Under the pieces are notes generated by a model that saw nothing but the letters and a program-made list of their open reading frames with translations, was not told the origin of the DNA and ran no database searches. From the NCBI RefSeq assembly GCF_014646695.1, contig NZ_BMNT01000050.1:1-55785 (forward strand): a stretch of 55,785 nt of DNA. Reading direction: 5' to 3'. Of this stretch, positions 38,173 to 47,448 are shown piece after piece. Numbering within the stretch: the stretch's first letter is position 1; the number at the start of each line of letters is the position of its first letter. The position numbers and the translations under genes are program-made. The stretch comes from Sphaerisporangium melleum (lineage in GTDB: Bacteria; Actinomycetota; Actinomycetes; Streptosporangiales; Streptosporangiaceae).

Positions 38173-38556
38173 CGGGGTCCGTTTCAGCAGGATTGACGAG
38201 GATCGGGAGGCTGGCAGGCCAGCCGCCACCCATGGTGGCACGGCCCGGGCGGTCGCCCAGGCACTGTCACCCGGACAGCAGATCGGCGCGGCCTGTGAGC
38301 ACCCCCCGGCTCGCCGGCCGGTGTGGCCGGCCGTCTCGCGGGGGTGTCGGTGCCGCGCTTCGCCTTCAGTTTACCGGGCACCAAGACCGCCGAGCTCGTC
38401 GCTGCGCTAAGATGCCGGTTGTCAGGTGTGCCGTGACCTGTAGACGGTCCGTCGATTTGAGGGCCGGCCCGGCATGTTGGTATCCTGTTCAACTGCGTGT
38501 GGCGCGCCCTCTCTGCCCGCGCGCCCCATCCAATCGACTTTCACCGAGGCTTCTTC
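38173..38556. other. 384-bp divergent region between lepA and rpsT
   Basis: It holds the rpsT promoter (38457-38486) and presumably the lepA promoter. A second TAAGAT element near 38408 could be an additional plus-strand -10. No gene is seen. Confidence 0.5.
38457..38486 (+). promoter_or_regulatory. Promoter of rpsT
   Basis: TTGAGG (38457-38462), an 18-bp spacer, then TATCCT (38481-38486), about 70 bp upstream of the rpsT start. A good match to a housekeeping sigma promoter. Confidence 0.65.
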
Positions 38557-38829
38557 GTGGCGAACATCAAGTCCCAGATCAAGCGCAACCGGCAGAACGA
38601 GAAGGCCCGGCTGCGCAACAAGGCCGTCAAGTCGTCCCTGAAGACGGCGGTCCGCAAGTTCCGCGAGGCCGCCGACGGGGGCAACGCGGAGGAGGCCGCC
38701 CTTCTCATGCGCGCCGCCTCCCGCCAGCTCGACAAGGCCGTCAGCAAGGGCGTCATCCACAAGAACCAGGCGGCCAACCGCAAGTCGGCCATCGCCAAGC
38801 GCGCCGCCGCTCTGCAGCCGGCCGAGTGA
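38557..38829 (+). CDS. rpsT: 30S ribosomal protein S20
   Basis: 90 residues from the GTG at 38557, with GAGG eight bases upstream. The sequence [21 protein letters not shown], with the later [15 protein letters not shown], is typical of S20, a basic helical protein that binds 16S rRNA. A hairpin terminator follows within 65 bp. Confidence 0.98.
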   Translation: MANIKSQIKRNRQNEKARLRNKAVKSSLKTAVRKFREAADGGNAEEAALLMRAASRQLDKAVSKGVIHKNQAANRKSAIAKRAAALQPAE

Positions 38830-38889
38830 CCCCGCTCGGGCCCCGCGCCCGAGCGATCCCGGCCGCCCGTCCAGCACGGGCATTCCAAC

Positions 38890-38922
38890 AACGCCGTGTC
38901 CCCTGCGAGGGCGCGGCGTTTT
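38890..38922 (+). terminator. Terminator of rpsT
   Basis: AACGCCG (38890-38896) pairs with CGGCGTT (38914-38920), with an inner CCCT/AGGG stem, and runs into a TTTT tract at 38919-38922. Confidence 0.75.
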
Positions 38923-38941
38923 GGCATGCCCGCAGACGGGT

Positions 38942-39019
38942 GGCGATATCCGATATCCGGCCGATGACCCAGAGTAATGTCATGATTTCGTTATCACGTG
39001 CCAGTGTCCTGGCGATATC
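38942..39019 (+). promoter_or_regulatory. GGCGATATC repeats upstream of the ABC exporter
   Basis: GGCGATATC occurs at 38942-38950 and 39011-39019. The first copy extends into GATATC-C-GATATC (38945-38957), a perfect inverted repeat. It lies 100-175 bp upstream of the first permease gene, a plausible operator for the exporter operon. Confidence 0.45.
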
Positions 39020-39116
39020 GGGTCCGTCACCTTCCCCTCCGGCCTCTTTCCTTCGCCTGCCAACCCGCCCATAAGGTGCAGGAAAACTCGAACTGCACAT
39101 CGGAGGGACGGGGTTC

Positions 39117-42100
39117 ATGCGGGGGCGGACACCTTTGGTGCTGCGGCGTGCCTTCAGCGAGCCGCTCCTGTTGCTGGCCGCCTTCGGATCCATCCTGCTG
39201 GCCACCACCACGCTGGTCGCGCTCACCTTGTACGCCTCCTCGATCGCCCAGGTCGGGGTCCGCCGGGCGATGGAAACGGCCTCCGCGAGCATCACGGCGA
39301 TCAAGGTAACCGCACCGGTGCAGAGCTCGACCTTCGCGGGCATCGAGCGGACGGTACGCGGCCGGATCGCCAAACGGGTGCGCGACGGCGGCACCGCCCT
39401 GCCGCAGCAGGTCACGCTCAGCGCCCGCTCCGACTCCTACGCCATGCCCGGCCAGGAGCGCCGCAAGCAGCCCGACCTGCTGCGCTTCGGCGTCTACGAC
39501 GGCCTGGACCGGGCCGCGCGGCTCGTACGCGGCACCTGGCCGCGCCCGGCCGCCACCGGCACCGTCGAGGTCGCGGTCTCCCAGTCGGCCGCCGACGCCA
39601 TGAACCTCTCCGTCGGCAGCGCATTCACCGTCGTCGGCCGGCTGGACGGCGAACGGGTGCACGGCGAGGTGACCGGGGTGTTCCAGCTCCACGACCCCTA
39701 CTCCGAGCGCTGGGACGGCGAGGACCTGCTGCGCAAGGGCGTCGACCGCGGCAACTACACGACCTACGGCCCGCTGATGGTGCCGCGGGACACCTTCCTG
39801 GCCAGGTTCACCGGCACCAGTGTCGCGGCCACCTGGACCACCCTGCCCGATCTTCGTGACCTGCCACCCGACCGCCTGCGGCCGTTCGCCGCCTCGGTGG
39901 CCGCGCTGAGCGACGACCTGAAGCGGGACTGCGCGTCCTGTACGACCTTCACCCGGCTGCCGGACATGCTCACCCAGCTCGACCAGGCCGCGCTGGTCGC
40001 CCGCTCGACCATGCTCGTCCCGGTGCTGCAACTCCTGCTGCTGGCCGCCTACTCGCTGGTGCTGACGGCGCGGCTGCTGGCCGACCACCGGCGGATGGAG
40101 GTGGCGCTGCTGCGCTCGCGCGGCGCCGGAAGCCTGCGACTCGCCGTCCTCACCGGCACCGAGGCACTGCTCGTCGCCCTGCCCTGCGCGATCGTCGCGC
40201 CGTTCCTCGCGCCCCCGCTGCTGCGCCTGATCAACGCGATCCCGTGGATCCAGGCGGCCGGTGTCCAGATCGCCCCGCAGCCGGGAGTCGCCACCTTCGC
40301 CGTCTCGGCCGGCGTCGCCCTGGCCTGCGCCGTCCTGCTGGCGCTGCCCGCCCTGCGCGGCGCCCGGCGCACCTACGTCGAGGAGCAGGCGGTGCGCGGC
40401 CGGGGCGAGCGCCAGGGCCTGATGGAACGGGCGGGCGGCGACATCGCGCTGCTCGCGGTGGCCGCGCTGGCGATCTGGCAGCTCCAGCACTACGGCGCGC
40501 CGGTGACCGAGACCGCTCAGGGCGACCTCGGCATCGACCCGCTGATCATCACCGGCCCCGCCCTGGCGCTGCTGTGCGGCGGCATGCTCGGGCTGCGGCT
40601 GGTGCCCCGGGTCTCCCGCGTCGCCGAACGGCTGACCGCGCGGCGCCCCGGCCTCGCCCCGGCCCTCGGCGCCTGGCAGGTCAGCCGCCGCCCGGCGCGC
40701 TACTCCGGCCCGGCGCTGCTGCTCACCATGGCCGTGGCGATCGGCGTGGTCTCCATGGCCACCGCCGCCACCTGGCGCGCCTCCCAGCAGGACCAGGCCC
40801 GCCACCAGGCGGCGGCCGACCTGCGGGTGTCCGGCCCGCAGGAGGCGCCCGAGCTCGGACCGCTCGGCCGCGGCGCCGTGTACGCGCGGCTCGACGGAGT
40901 GACCGCCATCAGCCCGGTCTACCGGGGCGTCACCTCCTTCTCGGGGGCCACCCCGACGCTTCTGGCGGCCGACGCGACCAAGCTCGAGCGCCTGCTCATG
41001 CTGCGCCCCGACCTGTCGCCCGACTCGTTGCGGGCGATGGCCGGCCGGCTGGCCGCGGGACGGCCCGACGCCCCCGGTCTCCCGCTGCCGGCCACACCCA
41101 AGACGCTCACCCTGAGCGTGCGGCTGGACATCGCCGAGCCGGCGCGACGGGCCGAGTACGAAGGGCTGCGGCCCCGGCTGCTGCTGTCCGACGCGCTCGG
41201 CGCCCACCGCGACGTCCAGCTCGGGCCGCTCCCCGCCGACGGGCGGCCGCACACCGTCACCGTCGATCTGGCGGCGCTGGCCGGACGGTCCGGCGCGCTC
41301 AGCTACCCGCTGAGCCTGCGCGGACTCCTGCTGGACGTGCCGGTGCCCGCCGCGGGCAGCCCGTTCACCCTGACGGTGCGGAACGCGCGGACCGACACCG
41401 GCGCGACGCTCGCCCTGCCCGGCACCCTGCGGTGGGGCCGGCTCATGCGCGGCGAGGGCCACATCGAGACGCAGCAGGTCACCATCGCCGGGCAGGCGTC
41501 GTCCGGGCAGGCGCTGCTGTCGGTCACCGTGCCCGCGCCCAAGGCGCAGCGACGGCCCGCCGCCGCCGACCCCGAGCGGCTGGCCGTCACCCCCGTTCCC
41601 GCCGGGCTGTCCGACGACGACCTGCTCCCCCACCCCGACGGCTCGGCCGGCGGGATCTTCCGGCCGGTCCCGGTGGTGCTCACCGCCGACCTCGCGGCGC
41701 GCGAGGAGCTCGTCGAGGGCGAGACGGCCACGGTCGACATGGAAGGCGAACAGGTGCCGGTGCAGGTGGCGGGCATCGTCGCCTCGATGCCCGGCACCCC
41801 GGCAGGGACGCCCGCCGTCCTCGCCGACCTGCCCACCCTGATGACCAGGGACGTCTTCGGCGCGCACGTGCCAAGGGCGGCCGGCGAATGGTGGATGGCC
41901 ACCCGGGACGGCGACGGCGCCGCGGCGGCGGCCGAGCTGAGCCGCCATCCGGAGTGGGACCAGACCGTGGTGGACGTCGGATCGCTGACCAAGCGCTACC
42001 GGGACGACCCGCTGGCCAGCGGCCTGCAGGGAGCGCTGATCCTCGGATTCGCCGCCGCGCTGGTGTTCGCGCTCCTGGGGTTCCTGGTCAACGCCGCCGT

Positions 42101-42449
42101 CGCGGCCCGGGAACGTACCGCCGAGTTCGCCATCCTGCGCGCCCTGGGGATGAGCTTCCGGCAGATCTTCGGGCTGCTCGCCGTCGAGCAGGCGTTCCTG
42201 ATCGGGCTGTCGCTGGCCGGCGGCACCCTGCTCGCCGTCGTGGTCGCGAGCCTGGTCGTCCCGCACATCGTGCTGACCGGGCAGGCCGTCGCGGTGACCC
42301 CGTCGGTGCTCCTCGACATTCCCTGGCCGGCCACCCTCGCGCTGCTGGCCGTGGTCGCCGCGCTGCTGTTCACGATCGTGGCCGGCCTTGCCCGCTCGCT
42401 GCGCCGGCAAGGGCTCGGCCGGGCCCTGCGGATCGGAGAGGACCGATGA
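39117..42449 (+). CDS. FtsX-like ABC transporter permease
   Basis: 1110 residues, ATG with GGAGGG about ten bases upstream. Topology: an N-terminal transmembrane helix (about 16-42), a large extracytoplasmic domain, three helices around 300-415 (VLQLLLLAAYSLVLTARLL...), a further helix near 445-500, a second extracytoplasmic domain of about 400 residues, and three C-terminal helices (about 970-1100) with ERTAEFAILRALGMSFRQIF, the FtsX-family coupling segment. Such fused permeases export lipoproteins, peptides or antibiotics or act in mechanotransmission; the substrate is unknown here. Its TGA overlaps the next ATG. Confidence 0.9.
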   Translation: MRGRTPLVLRRAFSEPLLLLAAFGSILLATTTLVALTLYASSIAQVGVRRAMETASASITAIKVTAPVQSSTFAGIERTVRGRIAKRVRDGGTALPQQVTLSARSDSYAMPGQERRKQPDLLRFGVYDGLDRAARLVRGTWPRPAATGTVEVAVSQSAADAMNLSVGSAFTVVGRLDGERVHGEVTGVFQLHDPYSERWDGEDLLRKGVDRGNYTTYGPLMVPRDTFLARFTGTSVAATWTTLPDLRDLPPDRLRPFAASVAALSDDLKRDCASCTTFTRLPDMLTQLDQAALVARSTMLVPVLQLLLLAAYSLVLTARLLADHRRMEVALLRSRGAGSLRLAVLTGTEALLVALPCAIVAPFLAPPLLRLINAIPWIQAAGVQIAPQPGVATFAVSAGVALACAVLLALPALRGARRTYVEEQAVRGRGERQGLMERAGGDIALLAVAALAIWQLQHYGAPVTETAQGDLGIDPLIITGPALALLCGGMLGLRLVPRVSRVAERLTARRPGLAPALGAWQVSRRPARYSGPALLLTMAVAIGVVSMATAATWRASQQDQARHQAAADLRVSGPQEAPELGPLGRGAVYARLDGVTAISPVYRGVTSFSGATPTLLAADATKLERLLMLRPDLSPDSLRAMAGRLAAGRPDAPGLPLPATPKTLTLSVRLDIAEPARRAEYEGLRPRLLLSDALGAHRDVQLGPLPADGRPHTVTVDLAALAGRSGALSYPLSLRGLLLDVPVPAAGSPFTLTVRNARTDTGATLALPGTLRWGRLMRGEGHIETQQVTIAGQASSGQALLSVTVPAPKAQRRPAAADPERLAVTPVPAGLSDDDLLPHPDGSAGGIFRPVPVVLTADLAAREELVEGETATVDMEGEQVPVQVAGIVASMPGTPAGTPAVLADLPTLMTRDVFGAHVPRAAGEWWMATRDGDGAAAAAELSRHPEWDQTVVDVGSLTKRYRDDPLASGLQGALILGFAAALVFALLGFLVNAAVAARERTAEFAILRALGMSFRQIFGLLAVEQAFLIGLSLAGGTLLAVVVASLVVPHIVLTGQAVAVTPSVLLDIPWPATLALLAVVAALLFTIVAGLARSLRRQGLGRALRIGEDR

Positions 42450-45145
42450 ACCCGCTGCTTCTCCTGAAGGTCCACCGGGGCGCGGCGGCCGTCCTGGCGG
42501 TGCTGGCGCTGAGTGCGACGCTGCTGGTGGGCGCGCTGCCCCGGACCTTCGAGCGTTCCTACGACGAGGCGCTGCACGGCGTCCTCACCGGCACCGCCGC
42601 CACGCTGAAGGACCTCACGATCACGGCACCGGCCGGCTTCGTCGGGCAGCTCAGCACCGAGCAGGAGTTCGCCGCGGGCGACCGGCACTTCCGCGAGGTC
42701 CTGCCGCCCGCGCTGGCGGCGGTACTCGACCGCGGGCCCGGCTCGCACGACCACTACGGGGCCAAGACCACCGGCACCCCGGTGGCGGGCCGCCTCGGCC
42801 CCGGCCAGCGTCCCTACCAGTACGTCGACCTGGCCTGGCTGTCCGGCATGGACCGGCGCATCCGGTACGTGGCCGGCTCGCCTCCCGGCCCGCCCCGCAG
42901 CACCTCCGCCCGCCTCCCCGGCAGCCCGGACGTCCAGGACCTCACGCTGTTCGAAGTGGCCCTGCCGGAGCAGGCGTCGAAGATGATGGGCATCCCCATC
43001 GGCACCACGCTCGTCCTCGGCAACAGCAGCCCGTCGCTGGCCAAGGTCACCGGACTGTACGCGCCGCTGGACCGGCGCGACCCGTACTGGGACCACAACC
43101 ACGACACGATCGTGGTCACCGCCCGGCGGGTGCCCGGCTCCGATGCCGAGGAGCACCACATCACCGCGTTCACCAGCCGCGAGTCGCTGACCGCGCTCAA
43201 CGAGGCGCGCAGCCTGGACTACCGATGGGTCCTCGGCGTCGACGGCGCGGCGGTGACCGCCCGCAACGCCCCCGACGTGATCCAGGGTCTCACCGACTAC
43301 CTGCGCGCCCTCGTCACCGACACCGACGGCCCCGTACGGTACAACGCCCAGGTCGGCGTCGCCCCCTATCGGCTGAACACCGCCCTGTCCGACGTCCTGA
43401 AGGGCTTCCTGGACCGGCTGACCACCGCCCAGACGCTGCTGATCCTCATCCTCGGCGGCCTGATCACCGTGGCCGTCGGCGTCCTCGCCCTCGCCGTGCA
43501 GTTGCTCGCCGAGCGCATGCGCGCCGCGCTGGCACTGGCCCGGGCCCGCGGTGCGTCCCTCGGCCGGATCGTCCTGGCCGGCACCGGCGTCGTCGCCATC
43601 GCACTGGTGCCCGCCGTGCTGGCCGGCTATGGCCTGGCCTTCCTGGTGCCCGGGCCGGTCACGCCGATCGTGCACATCGGGCCGCTGCTGATCACGCTGG
43701 TCGCCCTTGCGTTCGCCGCCGCCCGCCTGGCCACCAGCCATCGCAAACCCCTGCACGACCGGCGCGACGACGTGGTGGCCCGCCGCCCCTCCCCGCGCCG
43801 CGTCGCCCTGGAGGCGCTGGTCGTGGTGCTCGCCCTCGCCGGCGCGTACCTACTGCGCACCCGAGGCCTGACCACGCAGACGCTGCGGCAGGGCGCCGAC
43901 CCGTTCCTCATGTTCGTGCCGGCCGCGCTCACCTTGGCCGCCGCTCTGATCACGCTGCGCTGCTACCCCTACCCGTTGCGGCTGGTCGTGTGGGCGGCGG
44001 CCCGCGCCCGCGCCGCCGTGCCGTTCGTCGGCCTGACCCTCGCGGCCCGGGCCCAGGCGGTCACCGCGCTGCCCGTGCTCATCCTGCTGCCCGCGCTCAC
44101 CGTCTCGGTGTACGGGGCAACCGTCAGCGGTGCGCTCGACTCCACCCAGCGGGTCGCCGCCTGGCAGGCCACCGGGGCCGCCGCCCGGGTGGAGTCGGCG
44201 GCCGAACTCCCCGCGGACCTCGTCGAGCGGGTGCGCGCCGTGCCGGGCGTCCGCACCCTCGTGCCCGCGGACAAGGGCAACGCGCAGATCGGGCTGGGCG
44301 GCAAGACCGCGACCGTCATCGCCATGGACCTCGACGCCTACCGCCGCATCCTGTCCGGCACGCCGCTGAGCGCGCCGCCGCCGCCCGCGGGCCCGTCCGC
44401 TCCGGCCATCCCCGCCCTGGTGTCGCCCGATCTCAGCACCCTGACCACCTTCGAACTGGGATGGCACGTCCGGATGAAGGTCACCAAGGCGGGGATCATC
44501 CGCGGCGGGCTCCCGGGAGTGAGCTTCGCGACGAGCAACCTCATCGTCGTGCCCTACGACGCCTCCAAGCGGGCCGGCTTCCGCACGTACGCCAACATGC
44601 TGCTCATCGACGGCGACGGCATCGACGGCGCCAAGCTCAGGGCGGCCGTCGGCGACCGGCCGGACGTGCTGGTGTGGACCTTCGACGAGTCGCTGCGCAA
44701 GGTCACCGGCACCCCGCTCACCGGCACGATCATGACCGGCTTCCGCGTCGTGACCATGGCTCTTGCGGGATACGCGCTGCTCACCGTGATCATCGCTTTG
44801 ATCATCGGCGCCGCGGACCGGGCCCGCGCCCTGTCCTACCTGCGCACACTCGGCCTGTCCGAACGGCAGGCCGCGTCCCTGACCGTCCTGGAGATCTCCC
44901 CGCTGATCCTGCTCACCGCGGTGGCCGGACTGCTGCTCGGCCTCGCGCTGCCCTCGGCGCTCGGCTCGGCCATCGACCTGCGCGCCTACGCGGGCGACCT
45001 CGCCGTCAGCGACACCGGGTTCGGTCTCACCGCGCCCATCCTGCTCGCCGCCGGGCTGGCCGCCGTGTCCGTACTGGGCGCGTTCCTGCACGCCGGGTTC
45101 GGCGCCCGCCGCTCCCTCGGCTCCGTCCTTCGGGTGGGCGAATGA
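42446..45145 (+). CDS. FtsX-like ABC transporter permease, second subunit
   Basis: 899 residues, overlapping the first permease gene by four bases. The same plan in a divergent sequence: an N-terminal helix (about 12-32), an extracytoplasmic domain (35-310), helices at about 325-430 including AERMRAALALARARGASLGRIVLAG, helices near 450-530, a second extracytoplasmic domain, and three C-terminal helices with DRARALSYLRTLGLSERQAASLTVLE. It likely forms a heterodimer with the upstream permease, driven by the two ATPases downstream. Confidence 0.9.
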   Translation: MNPLLLLKVHRGAAAVLAVLALSATLLVGALPRTFERSYDEALHGVLTGTAATLKDLTITAPAGFVGQLSTEQEFAAGDRHFREVLPPALAAVLDRGPGSHDHYGAKTTGTPVAGRLGPGQRPYQYVDLAWLSGMDRRIRYVAGSPPGPPRSTSARLPGSPDVQDLTLFEVALPEQASKMMGIPIGTTLVLGNSSPSLAKVTGLYAPLDRRDPYWDHNHDTIVVTARRVPGSDAEEHHITAFTSRESLTALNEARSLDYRWVLGVDGAAVTARNAPDVIQGLTDYLRALVTDTDGPVRYNAQVGVAPYRLNTALSDVLKGFLDRLTTAQTLLILILGGLITVAVGVLALAVQLLAERMRAALALARARGASLGRIVLAGTGVVAIALVPAVLAGYGLAFLVPGPVTPIVHIGPLLITLVALAFAAARLATSHRKPLHDRRDDVVARRPSPRRVALEALVVVLALAGAYLLRTRGLTTQTLRQGADPFLMFVPAALTLAAALITLRCYPYPLRLVVWAAARARAAVPFVGLTLAARAQAVTALPVLILLPALTVSVYGATVSGALDSTQRVAAWQATGAAARVESAAELPADLVERVRAVPGVRTLVPADKGNAQIGLGGKTATVIAMDLDAYRRILSGTPLSAPPPPAGPSAPAIPALVSPDLSTLTTFELGWHVRMKVTKAGIIRGGLPGVSFATSNLIVVPYDASKRAGFRTYANMLLIDGDGIDGAKLRAAVGDRPDVLVWTFDESLRKVTGTPLTGTIMTGFRVVTMALAGYALLTVIIALIIGAADRARALSYLRTLGLSERQAASLTVLEISPLILLTAVAGLLLGLALPSALGSAIDLRAYAGDLAVSDTGFGLTAPILLAAGLAAVSVLGAFLHAGFGARRSLGSVLRVGE

Positions 45146-45179
45146 CCGCCCGCCGACACCGCCCACGTGGGGAGGCACG

Positions 45180-46157
45180 ATGAACACATCTGGCGCAGTG
45201 AACGCGCCCCGGCCACTCGACGGGGCCGGCGACGCGCCGACGCTGTCGGAGCTGGAGGCGCAGGCCGGCCGGGCCCAGCCCGCCTTCGGCGAGCACGCGC
45301 ACATCCTCTGCGACAACCTGGTGCGCATCTACAAGACCGAAGGCGTCGAGGTCGTCGCCCTGCAGGGGCTCGACCTGCTCATCGAGAAGGGCGAGCTGAT
45401 CGCCATCGTGGGTGCGTCCGGCTCCGGCAAGTCGACGCTGCTCAACGTCCTGTCCGGCCTGGACGTGCCCACCGCGGGCATCGCGCGGGTCGCCGGCACC
45501 GACCTGCTCGCCATGACCGCCAAGGACCGCCTGCGCTACCGGCGGGAGGTCGTCGGCTTCATCTGGCAGCAGACCGCCCGCAACCTGCTGCCCTACCTCA
45601 CCGCGCGGGAGAACGTCCGGCTGCCCATGCGCCTGGCCGGCAACAAGGCCCGCGTCGCGCACGCCGACGAACTGCTCGACCTGCTCGGCGTGGCCTACTG
45701 CGCCGACCGCAGGCCGTCGGAGATGTCCGGCGGCGAGCAGCAGCGCGTCGCCATCGCCGTCGCCCTGGCCAACTCGCCCCAGGTCATCCTGGCCGACGAA
45801 CCGACCGGCGAGCTGGACAGCGACAACTCCGAGCAGGTGTTCGCGGCGCTGCGCCGCGCCAACCGCGAGCTCGGCGTCACGGCCGTGATCGTCACCCACG
45901 ACGCGCTGGTCTCGGAGCAGGTCGATCGCACGGTCGGCATCCGCGACGGGCGCACCAGCAGCGAGACGCTGCGCCGCGCCTCCTCCGACGGCGAGATCAT
46001 CGCCGAGGAGTACGCCGTCCTGGACCGGGTGGGGCGCCTGCAGTTGCCCAGGGACTTCACCAGCGCGCTCGACATGGAGCGCCGCGTGCGCCTGGAACTC
46101 GAACGCGACCACATCGGAGTATGGCCCGACCGGCCGAAGACGGGAGAGGACGAATGA
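45180..46157 (+). CDS. ABC transporter ATPase (MacB/LolD type), first
   Basis: 325 residues. Walker A GASGSGKST, Q-loop region GFIWQQTARNLLP, signature MSGGEQQRVAIA, Walker B VILADEPTGELD, and switch His in VIVTHD. A ~45-residue N-terminal extension and a ~70-residue C-terminal extension (LDRVGRLQLPRDFTSALDMERRVRLELERDHIGVW) are unusual for LolD-type ATPases and may be regulatory or bind the partner ATPase. It starts 34 bp after the permease stop, and the next gene overlaps its stop (ATGA). Confidence 0.95.
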   Translation: MNTSGAVNAPRPLDGAGDAPTLSELEAQAGRAQPAFGEHAHILCDNLVRIYKTEGVEVVALQGLDLLIEKGELIAIVGASGSGKSTLLNVLSGLDVPTAGIARVAGTDLLAMTAKDRLRYRREVVGFIWQQTARNLLPYLTARENVRLPMRLAGNKARVAHADELLDLLGVAYCADRRPSEMSGGEQQRVAIAVALANSPQVILADEPTGELDSDNSEQVFAALRRANRELGVTAVIVTHDALVSEQVDRTVGIRDGRTSSETLRRASSDGEIIAEEYAVLDRVGRLQLPRDFTSALDMERRVRLELERDHIGVWPDRPKTGEDE

Positions 46158-46936
46158 CCGCCCAGCCAGCAGACGGGGAAGCCCCGGTGACCGCCCGGCC
46201 GGCCGGAGACGAGCAGGGCCGCCCCACCGCCGGGACCACCGCGCCGCTGGTCACCGTCGAGGGGGTGCGCAAGGTCTACAAGAGCGGCCCCAAGGAGGTC
46301 GTGGCCCTGCGCGACGTCTCCTTCGAGGCCTACCCCGGCGAGCTGATCGCGATCAGGGGCCGGTCCGGCTCGGGGAAGACCACGTTGCTCAACCAGATCG
46401 GCGGCCTCGACCGCCCGGACGCCGGACGGGTCGTCGTCGCCGGGCACGTGGTCACCGAGCTGCCCGAGACCGGGCTGCTGGAGCTGCGCCGCGACGTGAT
46501 CGGGTTCGTCTTCCAGTCGTTCGGCCTCATCCCGGTGCTGTCGGCGGCGGAGAACGTCGGCGTGCCCATGCGCCTGTCGCGCACCCCGGCGGCCGAGCGC
46601 GACGAACGGGTGCGCATGCTGCTCTCGCTGGTCGGGCTGGACAAGCACGTCAACCAGCGGCCGTACGAACTGTCCGGCGGCCAGCAGCAGCGGGTGGCGA
46701 TCGCCAGGGCGCTGGCCAACCGGCCCAAGCTGCTGATCGCCGACGAGCCGACCGGGCAGCTCGACTCGCAGACCGGCCGGCAGATCATGCAACTCCTGCG
46801 CGCCCTGGTGCGCAGCGAGGGCGTGACCGCCCTGGTGGCCACGCACGACCCGGCGCTGATGACCCTGGCCGACCGCGTCCTCCAGCTCCACGACGGCACC
46901 CTCGCCACCGCCGACCCCCTCCCCGCCCCCGCCTGA
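46154..46936 (+). CDS. ABC transporter ATPase (MacB/LolD type), second
   Basis: 260 residues from the ATG at 46154, with GGAGAGGA just upstream. Walker A GRSGSGKTT, Q-loop GFVFQSFGLIPVL, signature LSGGQQQRVAIA, Walker B LLIADEPTGQLD, and H-loop VATHD. Together with the preceding ATPase and two permeases it completes a heterodimeric exporter. In-frame sequence upstream of 46154 is antisense-like and lies inside the first ATPase gene, so it is not part of this protein. Confidence 0.95.
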   Translation: MTAQPADGEAPVTARPAGDEQGRPTAGTTAPLVTVEGVRKVYKSGPKEVVALRDVSFEAYPGELIAIRGRSGSGKTTLLNQIGGLDRPDAGRVVVAGHVVTELPETGLLELRRDVIGFVFQSFGLIPVLSAAENVGVPMRLSRTPAAERDERVRMLLSLVGLDKHVNQRPYELSGGQQQRVAIARALANRPKLLIADEPTGQLDSQTGRQIMQLLRALVRSEGVTALVATHDPALMTLADRVLQLHDGTLATADPLPAPA

Positions 46937-47448
46937 CCCTCCACCTCCGCCCGGCCCGGGCTCCTAGCAGCCCGTGGGCCCCGGGGGCCTGGCGGCGCTG
47001 CCGGTTCCGGGGTCCGGCGCCCTCGCGGTCCTACGCCAAGGCTCCCGGGGCCCGCACCGGCCTCGGCGTCACCGCGGCCGGTGTGGGCACCCTGATCGCG
47101 CCGCCCTCAGGTCATGATCAGGCCGAAGCAGGACCTTCGCGGCGCGGTGCAGGCGAGGTCGAACGGGGCAGGGTGGCCGACCTGAGGGATCAGGTTGGGA
47201 ACCGGCGGGAGTGGTCGACTTCGGGAACTATGGGACCGCCGGGCTGTCCGGTCGGCCGGGAACGTCCATTGGCCGGCACTGGGGGTGAGGTGGGAGCGCC
47301 GGGCGACATCCCGTGGCCGGCTCTTCCCGGTCCCACCATGGGTCCCTGCTTGATCCAAAACGGAACCCGGCAATCGGTCCCACGGCCCTGCCTTGCGACG
47401 GCGTCGTGCGGCTACGGGCGCGCGGGGCGGGCCGCTTTCCGGATCAGG
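46937..47448. other. 512-bp gene-free stretch after the exporter operon
   Basis: It holds a hairpin at 46953-46980 and otherwise nothing that I can support as a gene. The region 47100-47450 has an unusual GGGA/GGTCCC-rich composition, and the frames have no coding bias. It may be remnant DNA left by insertion of the exporter. Confidence 0.5.
46953..46980 (+). terminator. Putative terminator of the exporter operon
   Basis: A 10-base arm (46953-46962) pairs with 46969-46980 apart from a two-base bulge, and the loop is 6 nt. It begins 16 bp after the ATPase stop. Confidence 0.5.

Noticed and set aside
39027-42410. 1127-codon open frame antisense to the first permease
   Set aside because: Product is almost all Gly, Arg, Gln, His and Asp with no domain; the plus strand encodes a clear FtsX permease.
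42388-45183. 931-codon frame overlapping the second permease
   Set aside because: Arg/Ala/Gly/Pro-rich shadow frame of a high-GC gene.
47107-47373. 88-codon minus-strand frame after the exporter operon
   Set aside because: No coding bias, no domain and no ribosome site.
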